64,000 nt of DNA from Streptomyces sp. NRRL F-2580 (GTDB lineage Bacteria > Actinomycetota > Actinomycetes > Streptomycetales > Streptomycetaceae). The notes below the pieces were generated by a model. It was not told where the DNA came from and did no database searches. It saw only the letters and a program-made list of their open reading frames with translations. A program made the position numbers and the translations under genes. Each line of letters opens with the position of its first letter. The first letter of the stretch is position 1. Shown here in pieces: positions 41,500 to 49,923 of this stretch. The stretch spans positions 124,001 to 188,000 of the forward strand of contig NZ_JOIR01000007.1 of the NCBI RefSeq assembly GCF_000720115.1. The letters are read 5' to 3'.

Positions 41500-41946
41500 A
41501 TGAGCAGAATGGCGCAGGTCCTCGTGCTGGCCCGGTACGAGGACGAGGTGATGGAGCCGCTGACGCGGTACGACGAGTCGCGCGGCTGGCGCGGCCGGTT
41601 CGAGCGGATACCCGGCTGGTTCGTCGGCGGGTGGTTCCTGGAGTTCTACCGGGAGAGCCAGCGCACCGGGATCCTGAAGGACCTGGAGGCACTGCCGTGG
41701 AACTCGCCCGAGTGCGTGCAGGTCATGCTCCACGACGAGGAGGACGACTGCTTCGGGCTGTGGATGTTCCGTGAGGGGCGGCTGGTGGAGGTGCCGCTTC
41801 CGGGCACGGAGCGCTTCCACAAGCCGGCCCCGGCCACCACGGAGTACGCACCGAGCCCCGGCTTCCTGTGGCGTACGGACGTCGGGCACACCTGGCTGCC
41901 CGAGCAGACCCCGAAGGAACTGCGGGACCCGCGTCCGGCCTGGTAG
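41500..41946 (+). CDS. Conserved-type hypothetical protein
   Basis: 148 residues from ATG 41500 (ATG 41509 also possible). Rich in aromatic and acidic residues (R-I-P-G-W-F-V-G-G-W-F-L-E-F-Y-R), no signal or membrane segment. I do not recognise a family. Codon usage is normal for the window. The gene runs toward, and its end abuts, the decayed MFS gene on the other strand. Confidence 0.65.
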   Translation: MSRMAQVLVLARYEDEVMEPLTRYDESRGWRGRFERIPGWFVGGWFLEFYRESQRTGILKDLEALPWNSPECVQVMLHDEEDDCFGLWMFREGRLVEVPLPGTERFHKPAPATTEYAPSPGFLWRTDVGHTWLPEQTPKELRDPRPAW

Positions 41947-43003
41947 GGACCGCCCCGCCGATCGACTCCGCAGCCTGGGCCGGCGCACCGGCCGTCCGTG
42001 CGGCGTAAGCGGCCGCGTGGACGGACCCGAGGAGCGCGACGCCGAGGCCCACGCCGAGCTCGTACGAGGTCTCGGACACGGCCCCGGCCTGCCCGGCCCG
42101 CTCCGCAGGGGCCGCCGAGACGAGCACCGAGGCGGCGGTGGTGACGGCGAGGCCGTCGCTGAAGCCGAGGGTGACCAGGAAGACGGCGCCGTAGGCGTAC
42201 GAGGTCGGCTGCGGGGCCAGGGCCGGCAAGGTGAACCCGGCCACCAGCCCGGCCAGGCCGATCGCCATGCAGGCCCGTACGCCGATTCGGTGCATCAGCG
42301 TCGGAGTCAGGAGGGAGCTGCCGAGCATGGCGAGGGCGGTGGGAAGGGTGCGCAGGCCGGCTTCGAAGGGGGAGTAGCCGTGGACGTACTGGAGCCACAG
42401 CGAGACCAGGAACCCCGAACCGGTCACCGACGGCGGCGGTGAAGGGCCGGTTCCGGAAGAGCCGTACGTCGAGGAGCGGATCCCCCAGCCGCAGCTGGCG
42501 GCGGGTGAACCAGGCGAGCAGCCCGATCCCGACCGCCAGGACCAGCAGGTCCGCCGCCGCGGGGCGGCCCTTCGCCCCGTGCTTGATGCCCCAGGCGAGG
42601 GCGACGATGCCGGTGACGGAGAGCGCGGCGCTGAGCACGTCGAGGGCGTGCTGGCCGGGGTCCTTGAACTCGGGGAGCAGCCACAGGCCGGCGACGACGG
42701 TCACGACCACCCGGCGGTCGCGGCGGGCACGGAGGCCACGCCGAAGAGCACGAAGCCGATCAGGAACAGCTTCCGCCGCCCGAACCGGTCACCGACGGCG
42801 GCGGTGGTGACGAGCAGCCCGCCGAGGACCAGCCCGTAGATGTCGATGATCCACAGCTGCTGCACGCCGCTGGGCCGCAGGTCGTCGATGAGGGAGGGGA
42901 GCGCGACGTTCAGGATGGTGGCGTCCATCGCGACGAGCAGCAGGCTGGCACACAGCACGGCGAGCATCTTCCAACGCCCGGCAAGGGCCACGGGACATCT
43001 CAT
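41947..43003 (-). pseudogene. Decayed MFS drug exporter (DHA2/EmrB-QacA type)
   Basis: Three collinear pieces in different frames. From ATG 43003 to about 42703: helices 1-3 with M-D-A-T-I-L-N-V-A-L-P and G-D-R-F-G-R-R-K. From about 42710 to 42430: V-A-G-L-W-L-L-P-E-F-K-D-P to L-F-R-N-R-P-F-T. From about 42427 to 41950: G-S-G-F-L-V-S-L-W-L-Q-Y-V-H-G-Y-S-P. The stretch for helices 4-6 (about 90 residues) is missing between pieces 1 and 2, a frameshift separates 2 and 3, and the C-terminus is cut off. Proton-driven exporters of this family have 14 helices. Confidence 0.8.
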
Positions 43004-43177
43004 CCCTTCGTGGGACGCACGGCAGACGATGCCCCGAATGCGGCGCATCCGTCCCAGTATGTGAGCTCCGCCTCACCCCCGCAGAACCCGGTTCAGGGCA
43101 CACGTCGACACCCTGTAGACTTGGCGCCGCTGCTGATGAGCGCCCCTCTCCGAGGGAATACTTGTCTGACCAGCGGT

Positions 43178-43251
43178 GCCGCCTTAGCTCAGTTGGCCAG
43201 AGCAACGCACTCGTAATGCGTAGGTCTCGGGTTCGAATCCCGAAGGCGGCT
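43178..43251 (+). tRNA. tRNA-Thr (anticodon CGT)
   Basis: A 74-nt cloverleaf. Acceptor GCCGCCT pairs with AGGCGGC, then T as discriminator. Anticodon stem ACGCA/TGCGT with loop CTCGTAA, anticodon CGT at 43212-43214. T-arm TCGGG-TTCGAAT-CCCGA. CCA is not encoded. It reads ACG codons. Confidence 0.97.
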
Positions 43252-43255
43252 CTGT

Positions 43256-43294
43256 AAAACCCCCAGGACTCACTCGCCGTGACCTGGGGGTTTT
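43256..43294 (+). terminator. Terminator after tRNA-Thr
   Basis: AAAACCCCCAGG pairs with CCTGGGGGTTTT, giving a T4 tail, 4 bp after the tRNA. Confidence 0.9.
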
Positions 43295-43312
43295 GCTATT
43301 TCCGGCTGAGCA

Positions 43313-43343
43313 AGCCCCCTCCGTCGTGATGACGGAGGGGGCT
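43313..43343. terminator. Second hairpin after tRNA-Thr
   Basis: AGCCCCCTCCGTC pairs perfectly with GACGGAGGGGGCT around a 5-nt loop. It may back up the first terminator or stop leftward transcription. Confidence 0.65.
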
Positions 43344-43557
43344 CTTGCGTGACCGCGTGGGCTGGATACAGGCGACCGACCGAGAACATCGTCAGTGCTG
43401 CCCCAACGGCACGCAGCGCCAACTGCCGTTTCCGGGTCGGCTCCGGGAGTTCGAGCCAGTGGGCCGAGCGGGGACGGACGGGCCGTGCTCTCCATGTCGG
43501 CGGCCTGGTGCGTGGTCGGCCCCGTGCTTCGAGATTTCCCGGACGCTCAGTGGGTCT

Positions 43558-43788
43558 CTACCTGAGGGCGGTGTGCTTCCTCGTGATGTGAGACTGCCAC
43601 GCCCAGCGGGTGAGCCCGCCGATGGCCAGGGAGGCGACGATGGCGCCCCAGTCGATGACGTGGGGGAGGCCGGGGAAGAAGGCCAGGAAGGCGAAGGTAG
43701 CGGCGGTGCCGATAAGGAAGGCGGCGATGCCGGCGCGTCGGCGCTTGGCTTCCCAGGCGGGGTCTTCGGGCGTGGGCTGGGTGGTCAT
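43558..43788 (-). CDS. Small two-helix membrane protein
   Basis: 76 residues from ATG 43788. Polar N-terminus (M-T-T-Q-P-T-P-E-D-P), K-R-R-R, then two hydrophobic helices (about 22-40 and 46-62) and a basic end. No family recognised. It begins 7 nt after the secreted-protein gene, so they form an operon. Codon choice is less GC-extreme than in the surrounding genes. Confidence 0.6.
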   Translation of the reverse strand: MTTQPTPEDPAWEAKRRRAGIAAFLIGTAATFAFLAFFPGLPHVIDWGAIVASLAIGGLTRWAWQSHITRKHTALR

Positions 43789-43795
43789 GCGCGGC

Positions 43796-44260
43796 TCACT
43801 TCGTGATGTGGTGGCACTGGCTGACCCGGCGCACGCCATTGATGTTGAGGTGTGCGCATGCCTTGCCGTAGCGGGGCAGTGTCTGTGGCTTGTTGTCGCG
43901 CAACGGGTGGATCTCACACTCGGTGTGCGTCTTGCCGGGCGAAGTGCGGTAGATCTTGTTGTTGGTGTCCGCGTAGGTGAAGTCGATGCGCCAGTTGCAG
44001 AAGCCTGCGTTGAGGGCTCCGACGAAACCGCAGTCGACGCCGGCGTTCTGGTAGGTGATCTTCTTTCCGTCGCCGCGGATGACGTGGGTGAACATGCAGC
44101 CTGTGGGAACGGTCATGGTGATACCTCCGACTTGGTAGTCGAAGCTGGCGACGGGCGTTGAGCCGATGGCGCCGGCGTGCGCCTCGGCGGCAGGTAAGAC
44201 GGCCAGCATGGCCGTCGTGGCGAGCGTGGCAATGATCCGGGCGACTGCGAGCTTCCCCAC
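43796..44260 (-). CDS. Small secreted Cys-rich protein
   Basis: 154 residues from GTG 44260, with AAGGGA 5 nt upstream. A Sec signal (M-G-K-L-A-V-A-R-I to A-E-A-H-A) is followed by a mature part with six cysteines (G-C-M-F, D-C-G-F, F-C-N-W, E-C-E-I, A-C-A-H, Q-C-H-H), enough for three disulphides. No known family. It precedes a small membrane gene by 7 nt. The region is less GC-rich, lies next to a tRNA and an IS, and may be acquired. Confidence 0.65.
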   Translation of the reverse strand: MGKLAVARIIATLATTAMLAVLPAAEAHAGAIGSTPVASFDYQVGGITMTVPTGCMFTHVIRGDGKKITYQNAGVDCGFVGALNAGFCNWRIDFTYADTNNKIYRTSPGKTHTECEIHPLRDNKPQTLPRYGKACAHLNINGVRRVSQCHHITK

Positions 44261-44413
44261 GGGTGTCCCTTCTGGCGGAGTGTGTCTGCCGATCGGAACT
44301 CCTCTTGTCGGCTCGGAGGTTCTGCCCAGGGGGGTAGTCCACTGCGAAGAGTGATCAGCAGATTGGCATGCTGACCACCCGTAACCACCGTCCTGGAACG
44401 CCACGAGTCCTGC

Positions 44414-45602
44414 TAGTGATCTGGTTTGGAGGTCTGGGCTCGCCTCGTGAGTCGTGTTCTGTTTCAGATCTTGGGGTTCGCCTGACGTGACCGGCTTGCG
44501 GCCGGTGTCCTGGACGGATGGGTGATACCAGGCTGGCGCCGGTCGTGCTGTCGGATGCCGAGCGGTCGACGTTGGAGAACTGGGCCAGGCGGCGTTCGAT
44601 CGCGCAGGGCCTGGCCCAGCGTGCTCAGATCGTGCTGGCATGCGCGCGGGGATGGAACAACACGATGGTGGCCGCGCGGCTGGGAATCGAGCGCAAGACA
44701 GCGGCGAGATGGCGGACCCGGTTCCTGCGGGAGCGGCTGGGCGGGCTCGCCGACGAGCCCCGGCCCGGCGTGCCACGGACCATTACCGACGCCCAAGTGG
44801 AAGAAGTGGTGGTCCGCACCCTCGAGGAGACGCCCGCGGGCGGGACGCACTGGTCGAAGCGGGAGCTGGCCAAGGTGGTGGGGATCTCGCCGGCGAGCGT
44901 GCTGCGGATCTGGCACGCCTTCGGCCTTCAGCCGTGGCGAACCGAGACCTTCAAGATCTCCCCGGACCCGTTCCTGATCGACAAGGTGCGTGACGTCGTC
45001 GGCCTCTACCTCGCCCCGGCGGCCAACGCGGCTGTGTTCGCGGTGGACGAGAAACCGCAGATCCAGGCCCTTGAGCGGACCGCACCGGTGCTGCCGATGC
45101 TGCCCGGGGTGCCCGAGCGGCGGAGTTTCGACTACGTCAGGCACGGCACTGTCGATCTGTTCGCCGCTTTGAACACCGCGACGGGCAAGGTGATCACGAA
45201 GCTGTCCGCGCAGCACCGGGCAGTGGACTTCCGTGACTTCCTCGATGAGATCGACCGCCAGACCGATCCCGGTCTGGCGGTCCACGTGATCTGCGACAAC
45301 CTCTCCGCCCACAAAGCGCCGATGGTGCACACGTGGCTGCTCGCGCATCCCCGTTTCCAGCTGCACTTCACACCTACGTACTCGTCGTGGATCAACCAGG
45401 TCGAGCGGTGGTTTGCCGAGCTGGAACGGCGCTGCCTCGCACGCGGCGTGTTCTGCTCCCTCGACGACCTCAAGGCCGCACTCGAGAACTGGATCAAGGT
45501 CTGGAACGACGAGGCCCGACCCTTCAAGTGGACCAAAACCGCCGACCAGATCCTCGACCGCATCTGCCGATACTGCGACAGGATCTGTAAACCAGATCAC
45601 TA
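44414..45602 (+). mobile_element. IS630-family insertion sequence, complete
   Basis: Perfect 12-bp terminal inverted repeats, GTGATCTGGTTT (44416-44427) and AAACCAGATCAC (45589-45600), are flanked by a duplicated TA (44414-44415 and 45601-45602). Both outer bases fit a CTAG target. The element proper is 1185 bp with one intact transposase gene. IS630 elements insert at TA. Confidence 0.93.
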
Positions 45603-45603
45603 G
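44518..45603 (+). CDS. IS630-family transposase
   Basis: 361 residues, intact. An N-terminal HTH region (A-A-R-L-G-I-E-R-K-T-A-A-R-W) is followed by the DDE catalytic core: D177 (A-V-D-E-K-P-Q), D260 (I-C-D-N-L-S-A-H) and E296 (N-Q-V-E-R-W), i.e. D-D-35-E. It moves the element by cut-and-paste at TA dinucleotides. The stop codon TAG (45601-45603) is built from the TA duplication plus the flanking G, so the reading frame depends on the CTAG target. Confidence 0.95.
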   Translation: MGDTRLAPVVLSDAERSTLENWARRRSIAQGLAQRAQIVLACARGWNNTMVAARLGIERKTAARWRTRFLRERLGGLADEPRPGVPRTITDAQVEEVVVRTLEETPAGGTHWSKRELAKVVGISPASVLRIWHAFGLQPWRTETFKISPDPFLIDKVRDVVGLYLAPAANAAVFAVDEKPQIQALERTAPVLPMLPGVPERRSFDYVRHGTVDLFAALNTATGKVITKLSAQHRAVDFRDFLDEIDRQTDPGLAVHVICDNLSAHKAPMVHTWLLAHPRFQLHFTPTYSSWINQVERWFAELERRCLARGVFCSLDDLKAALENWIKVWNDEARPFKWTKTADQILDRICRYCDRICKPDH

Positions 45604-45821
45604 GCAGGTGTGGGCCCGCGACCGTTCTGCCGATCTGGCTCCGCCGCCGGATGCCCTCGGCCCGGCGCCGTGTTCGGTGCGGTTCGTCAGCAGTCTTGCC
45701 ATGGCCAATGGTGAGGAGGAGCCGTGGGTGCTGCCGGCCGAAGGGGGTGATCAGGAGGTCGTCGCCGAGTTGAGGCGGCACCTGGCCTCCGTTGATGCCG
45801 GGTAGCAGGTATCGGGCTGGG
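45604..45821 (+). other. Gap after the IS with a possible interrupted ORF
   Basis: One frame stays open from the IS edge to TAG 45803-45805 and ends W-V-L-P-A-E-G-G-D-Q-E-V-V-A-E-L-R-R-H-L. Joined across the target it extends only to 44385 on the left. It could be the tail of a broken gene or chance; no family recognised. Confidence 0.25.
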
Positions 45822-46649
45822 TTAGGGGGTGGGGGTGGCCGTGGGGGTGGTGGGGGTGAGGCGGACCGTGCTGAGGATGCGCATGATCAGGGAGTCGGGG
45901 ATGGCGCCGGGGACGCCGGTGCGGCCGTAGAAGTCCCAGGCCGCGAAGGCGCCCTCGGCGTTCTTGAAGGCGAAGACGATCGACTGGCCGTCGCCGGCGC
46001 AGCGGTTGGGTTGTTTGGCGCCCTCGGAGTGGGCTTTGACGTAGGTGCCCTTGAGGCCGTACTTCGTCGTGTACTCCACGGGCTTGTCCCACTTCACGAC
46101 GCTCTTGTCGGGCTGGGTGTAGGCGGCGTAGACCCAGGTCGGGGCGTTCTTCTCGGCGACCTCGGTGGTGTCCTTGGCGCCTTCGGCCCCCTTGGTGCCG
46201 ACGCTGCCGAGCGGGAAGTCGGAGACCGAGCCGTCGCCGTTGGCGTCGATGCTGCACCACTCGGACTTGTAGAAGGCGGGCGCCGTGTGTCCGATGAGGA
46301 TCTTGTCCGGGTCGTTGTCGTCCCCGTGGCCGCTGAAGACGTCGGGCGAGAGGACCTCCCAGTCCGGCGGGACGTCGAACGAGGTGCCGTACTTGGGGTT
46401 GACCACGGTCTTCCAGCCCGCGATGAGCGGCTTGGACGGGTCCGGGGGGCCGTCCGGCTCGTCCCTGGCCATGATGACGGCGGTCACGGCGGCGATGGCA
46501 CCGACGGCCATCAGTGCCGTGAGCGCCATCATGAGCCGGTTGGCGCGCTTGCGCGGGGGTTCCGGGGGGTGCGTGGGCTGTGGGGGCTGTGGGAGGGGCG
46601 GCTGGTACAGGGCGCCCGGCTCGTTCGGCTGTTGGTACGGGTTCTGCAC
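45822..46649 (-). CDS. Membrane-anchored extracytoplasmic protein with Pro-rich cytoplasmic head
   Basis: 275 residues from GTG 46649, with AGGAGGGG upstream. A Pro/Gln-rich head (about 1-33), R-K-R, one membrane helix (about 39-60), then an exported domain of about 210 residues with two cysteines (E-W-C-S-I and N-R-C-A-G) and a T-P-T-A-T-P-T-P tail. No family recognised. It follows the beta-propeller gene by 40 bp on the same strand and shares its head-TM-exterior plan, so the two probably act together at the cell surface. Confidence 0.72.
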   Translation of the reverse strand: MQNPYQQPNEPGALYQPPLPQPPQPTHPPEPPRKRANRLMMALTALMAVGAIAAVTAVIMARDEPDGPPDPSKPLIAGWKTVVNPKYGTSFDVPPDWEVLSPDVFSGHGDDNDPDKILIGHTAPAFYKSEWCSIDANGDGSVSDFPLGSVGTKGAEGAKDTTEVAEKNAPTWVYAAYTQPDKSVVKWDKPVEYTTKYGLKGTYVKAHSEGAKQPNRCAGDGQSIVFAFKNAEGAFAAWDFYGRTGVPGAIPDSLIMRILSTVRLTPTTPTATPTP

Positions 46650-46689
46650 GTGCCCCTCCTGGGGTGCGGGACTGCGGGACTGCGGGAAG

Positions 46690-48327
46690 CTACTTGCCGA
46701 ACGAGAGGATCGCGCGGCTCTTCTTCTTGGGCTCCGGGCCGTAGACCCAGCCGTTGAGGAGGAACAGCCGTCCGCCCGCCCAGGTGGTGCGGACGCTGTG
46801 GGAGAAGAAGACGCTCGCCGCTCCGGCGGACACGGCCGGGCTCTGCAGGACGGGCTGCGAGGCGCCGTCCGCCGGTGCCAGCGAGACGACCGAGCCCGCC
46901 GCGCCGCTGCCGGGGGAGACGTACACGAGGACCCTGCCCTCCTCGATCGCCAGCGGCCACATGGTGCGGTTCTTGGGCTGCTCCGCGGTGCGCCACCGCT
47001 CCTTGCCCGTGTTCAGGTCGACGGCGACGACCTGGTTGGTGTCCTCGGTGTCGAGGGTGGTGGCGGGCTTGCCCGCGCCGATGTAGAGGGTGTCGGCGTC
47101 GGCCACGGAGGCGTAGCACTCCTGGAACCGGCCCGCGTTGCCGAAGCCGTTGCACCGGCCGCTGACCCCGAACCCGGGGGCGCTCTGCGAGCGGACCTTG
47201 CCGTCGGCCGCGAACGCCGTGATGTTCCAGGTCTTGCGGTCCTCGTGGTGCGCGGCGACCACCAGCGGGTCCACGGAGAGCACCCGGCCGACGGTCCAGC
47301 CCTTGTCGTACTTGTAGGCCCACTTGGAAGCACCCGTGGCCGGATCCAGCTCCTCGACCATCGACTGCCCGCGCGCGGTGGCGTCCTTCGGGTCGAAGCA
47401 GTTGCGTATGCCGATCAGTCGGGATCCCCCGGCGAACCCGGACGGGGTGCAGCCGTCCGTCTTCGACGTGCCGAAGAGCTTCCTGCCGTCGGTGACCGAG
47501 AAGCCGCTCATGACCGCCGACCGGGCGAGGGCCACGGTGTCGCCGCTGATCGCGATCTCGAACTCCGTCGAGGAGTCGTACGCGTTCTCCGCCGGTACGG
47601 CTATCTTCCATCCGGCCTTGCCCGTGGCGAGGTCGATCAGCTGGAGGTGCGTGCAGTGCGAGCTGTCCGAGCCGCTCTCCTTCAGCCCGACGACCAACTT
47701 GCCGTCCGCGGTCGGAGTCGGCGGAACCGCGCACAGCCGGGTCGGGAGCGGGATCTTCCACTTGTCCTGGCCGTCGGCCGCCCCGTAGGCGGTGAACTCG
47801 GTGGCGATCGCCTTGACCACCACGTCGCCCACCCGCCACGGGCCGTACTGGGAGGTCCCCGAGCCGGCGACCTCGATCTCGTTGTCGCGCAGCCAGACCT
47901 TGGCCTCACCGGGTTTGATGCCGGCGTTGGGGTCGTAGGTGTCGGGGCCGACGCCGGGGCCCTTGCCGTCGCCCTTGTCGATCGAGGGCGAGGACGAGGG
48001 CTCGGCCCGGGACGGCTCGCCGCGACCGCCGCCGACCGTGAGGTACACGCCGCCGCCGACGGTGAGCAGGACGGCCACGGCCAGTGCCGTCAGGACGGCC
48101 GGCCGGCCCTTGAACCGGCCGCCGCGCCCGCCGCCTCCCGCGGGGCCGCCGGGCGCCGGCACCGGCTGGTGCTGTGGTTGGGGCTGTGGCTGTGGCTGTG
48201 ATGGTGCCGGGAACCGTGGCTGCGCCGGTGGCTGTGGCTGTGCCTCCGCGGGCGGCTGAGGCTGCGGCTGCGCTTCGAACGGTTCGGGCGGGGGTCCGAA
48301 GCCGCCGCGCCACTGCTCATCGCTCAT
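46690..48327 (-). CDS. Membrane-anchored PQQ-type beta-propeller protein
   Basis: 545 residues. A Pro/Gln-rich cytoplasmic head (about 1-72), a single membrane helix (about 76-97), then repeated propeller blades with D-x-A-T-G-K-x-x-W (for example L-I-D-L-A-T-G-K-A-G-W and V-D-L-N-T-G-K-E-R-W). No PQQ-enzyme active site is evident, so a binding or scaffold role outside the cell is likely. Related Streptomyces proteins often sit as Ser/Thr kinase sensor domains; no kinase is fused here. It begins 141 bp from the divergent serine hydrolase. Confidence 0.82.
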   Translation of the reverse strand: MSDEQWRGGFGPPPEPFEAQPQPQPPAEAQPQPPAQPRFPAPSQPQPQPQPQHQPVPAPGGPAGGGGRGGRFKGRPAVLTALAVAVLLTVGGGVYLTVGGGRGEPSRAEPSSSPSIDKGDGKGPGVGPDTYDPNAGIKPGEAKVWLRDNEIEVAGSGTSQYGPWRVGDVVVKAIATEFTAYGAADGQDKWKIPLPTRLCAVPPTPTADGKLVVGLKESGSDSSHCTHLQLIDLATGKAGWKIAVPAENAYDSSTEFEIAISGDTVALARSAVMSGFSVTDGRKLFGTSKTDGCTPSGFAGGSRLIGIRNCFDPKDATARGQSMVEELDPATGASKWAYKYDKGWTVGRVLSVDPLVVAAHHEDRKTWNITAFAADGKVRSQSAPGFGVSGRCNGFGNAGRFQECYASVADADTLYIGAGKPATTLDTEDTNQVVAVDLNTGKERWRTAEQPKNRTMWPLAIEEGRVLVYVSPGSGAAGSVVSLAPADGASQPVLQSPAVSAGAASVFFSHSVRTTWAGGRLFLLNGWVYGPEPKKKSRAILSFGK

Positions 48328-48468
48328 GGGGAGAGTGTGGCCGGTACAAGACCCTTTCCAGAAGAGATTTCTAGACTACTTCGCCGTGCGCCTTCGGGTC
48401 GCCCGGCCGGGGCCGCAGGGCTACGTTGGACTGAGTGGGCTCCTGTCCTGGCGTGCGAGGAGGCGAGT

Positions 48469-49731
48469 ATGACTACGCATCGGCGCAGGTCAGCAGCCGT
48501 GGCCGCAGTAGCGGCCGGCCTCTTGACGCTACCCGTCGCGGCCGGCGCCGGACCGGCGGCGGCGTACGCGCGGGGCACGGCGGCATACGCGCGGGACGCG
48601 GCGGCGCCCGCCCAGGCGGCGACGGTCCCGGTTCCGTCGCCCACGCCCGTCTCCGGCGAGTTCCCGCGGCTGACCCCTGCCGTGGCCCGGCAGTTGGACG
48701 ACGCGGTCCGCATGGTCATGGCCGAGGCGAAGGTGCCCGGGGTGATCGTGGCCCTGTCGGCGCCGGGCAAGGGCGAGTACGTACGGGCCTTCGGCGTTGC
48801 CGACAAGGCGACGGGCGCGCCGATGACCCCCGGCCTGAACATGCGGATCGGCAGCGAGACGAAGACCTTCACCGTGACCGCCCTGCTGGAGCTGGTGGAC
48901 GACGGCAAGGCCGGACTGGACGACCCGATCGGCAAGTACGTCGCGGGGGTCCCGAACGGCGACCGGATCACCCTGCGCCAGCTGGCCGAGATGCGGAGCG
49001 GACTCTTCAACTACTCCGCGGACGAAGGTTTCTTCAAGGCGCTGACCAGTGATCCCCGGCGCCCCTTCACCCCGCAGGAACTGCTCGCGTACTCCTTCAA
49101 GCACCCGGTGCTCTTCGAGCCGGGCGCGAAGTTCTACTACGACAACACCAACCTGATCCTGCTCGGACTGGTGGTGGAGAAGGTCAGCGGGATCCCCCTC
49201 GCCGACTACATCGACCGGGAGGTCGTCAAACCCGCCGGGCTGAAGCACACGCTGTTCCCCACGGGCGCGGAGTTCCCCGAACCGCACGCCCACGGCTACA
49301 CGGACCAGACGGCCACCGGCAAGACCGAGGACGCCACCGACTGGAACCCGTCCTGGGGATGGGCGGCCGGCGCGATGATCTCCGACCTCACCGACCTGCG
49401 GAGCTGGGCGAAGACTCTGGCGACAGGGACCCTGCTGACCCCTGCCACCCAGGCCGAGCGGCTGAAGGTGATCGACGCGCTCCCGGGCACCGGCTACGGC
49501 CTGGGCATCTTCAACGTCCAGGGCTGGATCGGGCACAACGGATCACTGCCCGGCTACGAGTCGCTAACCGTGTACCTGCCGCAGGCGCAGGCCACGCTGG
49601 TCGTGCTGCTCAACACCGACACCGCGTACCAGGGCAGCGAGCCCAGCACGCTGTTCGGCCGGGCGATCACCGAGATCGTGACCCCCGAGCACGTCTTCAC
49701 CCTGCCCGCCCAGCCCGTCACCGGGCACTGA
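48469..49731 (+). CDS. Secreted serine hydrolase, class C beta-lactamase/DD-peptidase fold
   Basis: 420 residues from ATG 48469 with GAGGAGG 7 nt upstream. Signal peptide H-R-R-R-S-A-A-V to A-A-A-Y-A. Active-site motifs: S129-E-T-K132 (S-x-x-K), Y224-D-N226 (Y-x-N) and H356-N-G358 (replacing K-T-G, as in many D-alanyl-D-alanine carboxypeptidases and esterases). The Streptomyces R61 DD-peptidase group has H-T-G here. Likely substrates are peptidoglycan stems or small amides/esters. Followed by tandem repeats. Confidence 0.88.
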   Translation: MTTHRRRSAAVAAVAAGLLTLPVAAGAGPAAAYARGTAAYARDAAAPAQAATVPVPSPTPVSGEFPRLTPAVARQLDDAVRMVMAEAKVPGVIVALSAPGKGEYVRAFGVADKATGAPMTPGLNMRIGSETKTFTVTALLELVDDGKAGLDDPIGKYVAGVPNGDRITLRQLAEMRSGLFNYSADEGFFKALTSDPRRPFTPQELLAYSFKHPVLFEPGAKFYYDNTNLILLGLVVEKVSGIPLADYIDREVVKPAGLKHTLFPTGAEFPEPHAHGYTDQTATGKTEDATDWNPSWGWAAGAMISDLTDLRSWAKTLATGTLLTPATQAERLKVIDALPGTGYGLGIFNVQGWIGHNGSLPGYESLTVYLPQAQATLVVLLNTDTAYQGSEPSTLFGRAITEIVTPEHVFTLPAQPVTGH

Positions 49732-49847
49732 ACGGGCCTCCTCGCGGCCGAACGGGCCTCCTCGCGGCCGAACGGCCTCCTCGCGGCCGAACGGCCTCCT
49801 CGCGGCCGAACGGGCCTCCCCGCGACCGAACCGGCCTCCCCGCGACC
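49732..49847 (+). repeat. Six 18-20-bp tandem repeats
   Basis: Units of ACGGGCCTCCTCGCGGCCGA: two of 20 bp, two lacking one G (19 bp), one with two changes and a final variant of 18 bp. They begin directly after the stop of the serine hydrolase. Unequal unit length breaks any frame, so they are non-coding. Confidence 0.9.
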
Positions 49848-49923
49848 GCTGGTGCGGATCCGCGCCGTCCGTGCACCATGGTCGCGGCGCGCGAGACACC
49901 CTCCAGGGAGATGTGAGACGTAC

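Noticed and set aside
45701..45805. 34-codon ORF right of the IS630 element
   Set aside because: Very short, no ribosome site, no recognisable family; could be a broken gene tail but unsupported.
43178..45821. Integrated element bounded by a duplicate of the tRNA-Thr 3' end
   Set aside because: No second copy of the tRNA 3' sequence and no integrase gene were seen in the window.
49732..49847. Tandem repeats as a CRISPR array
   Set aside because: Units are contiguous with no unique spacers, no cas genes are present, and unit length varies.
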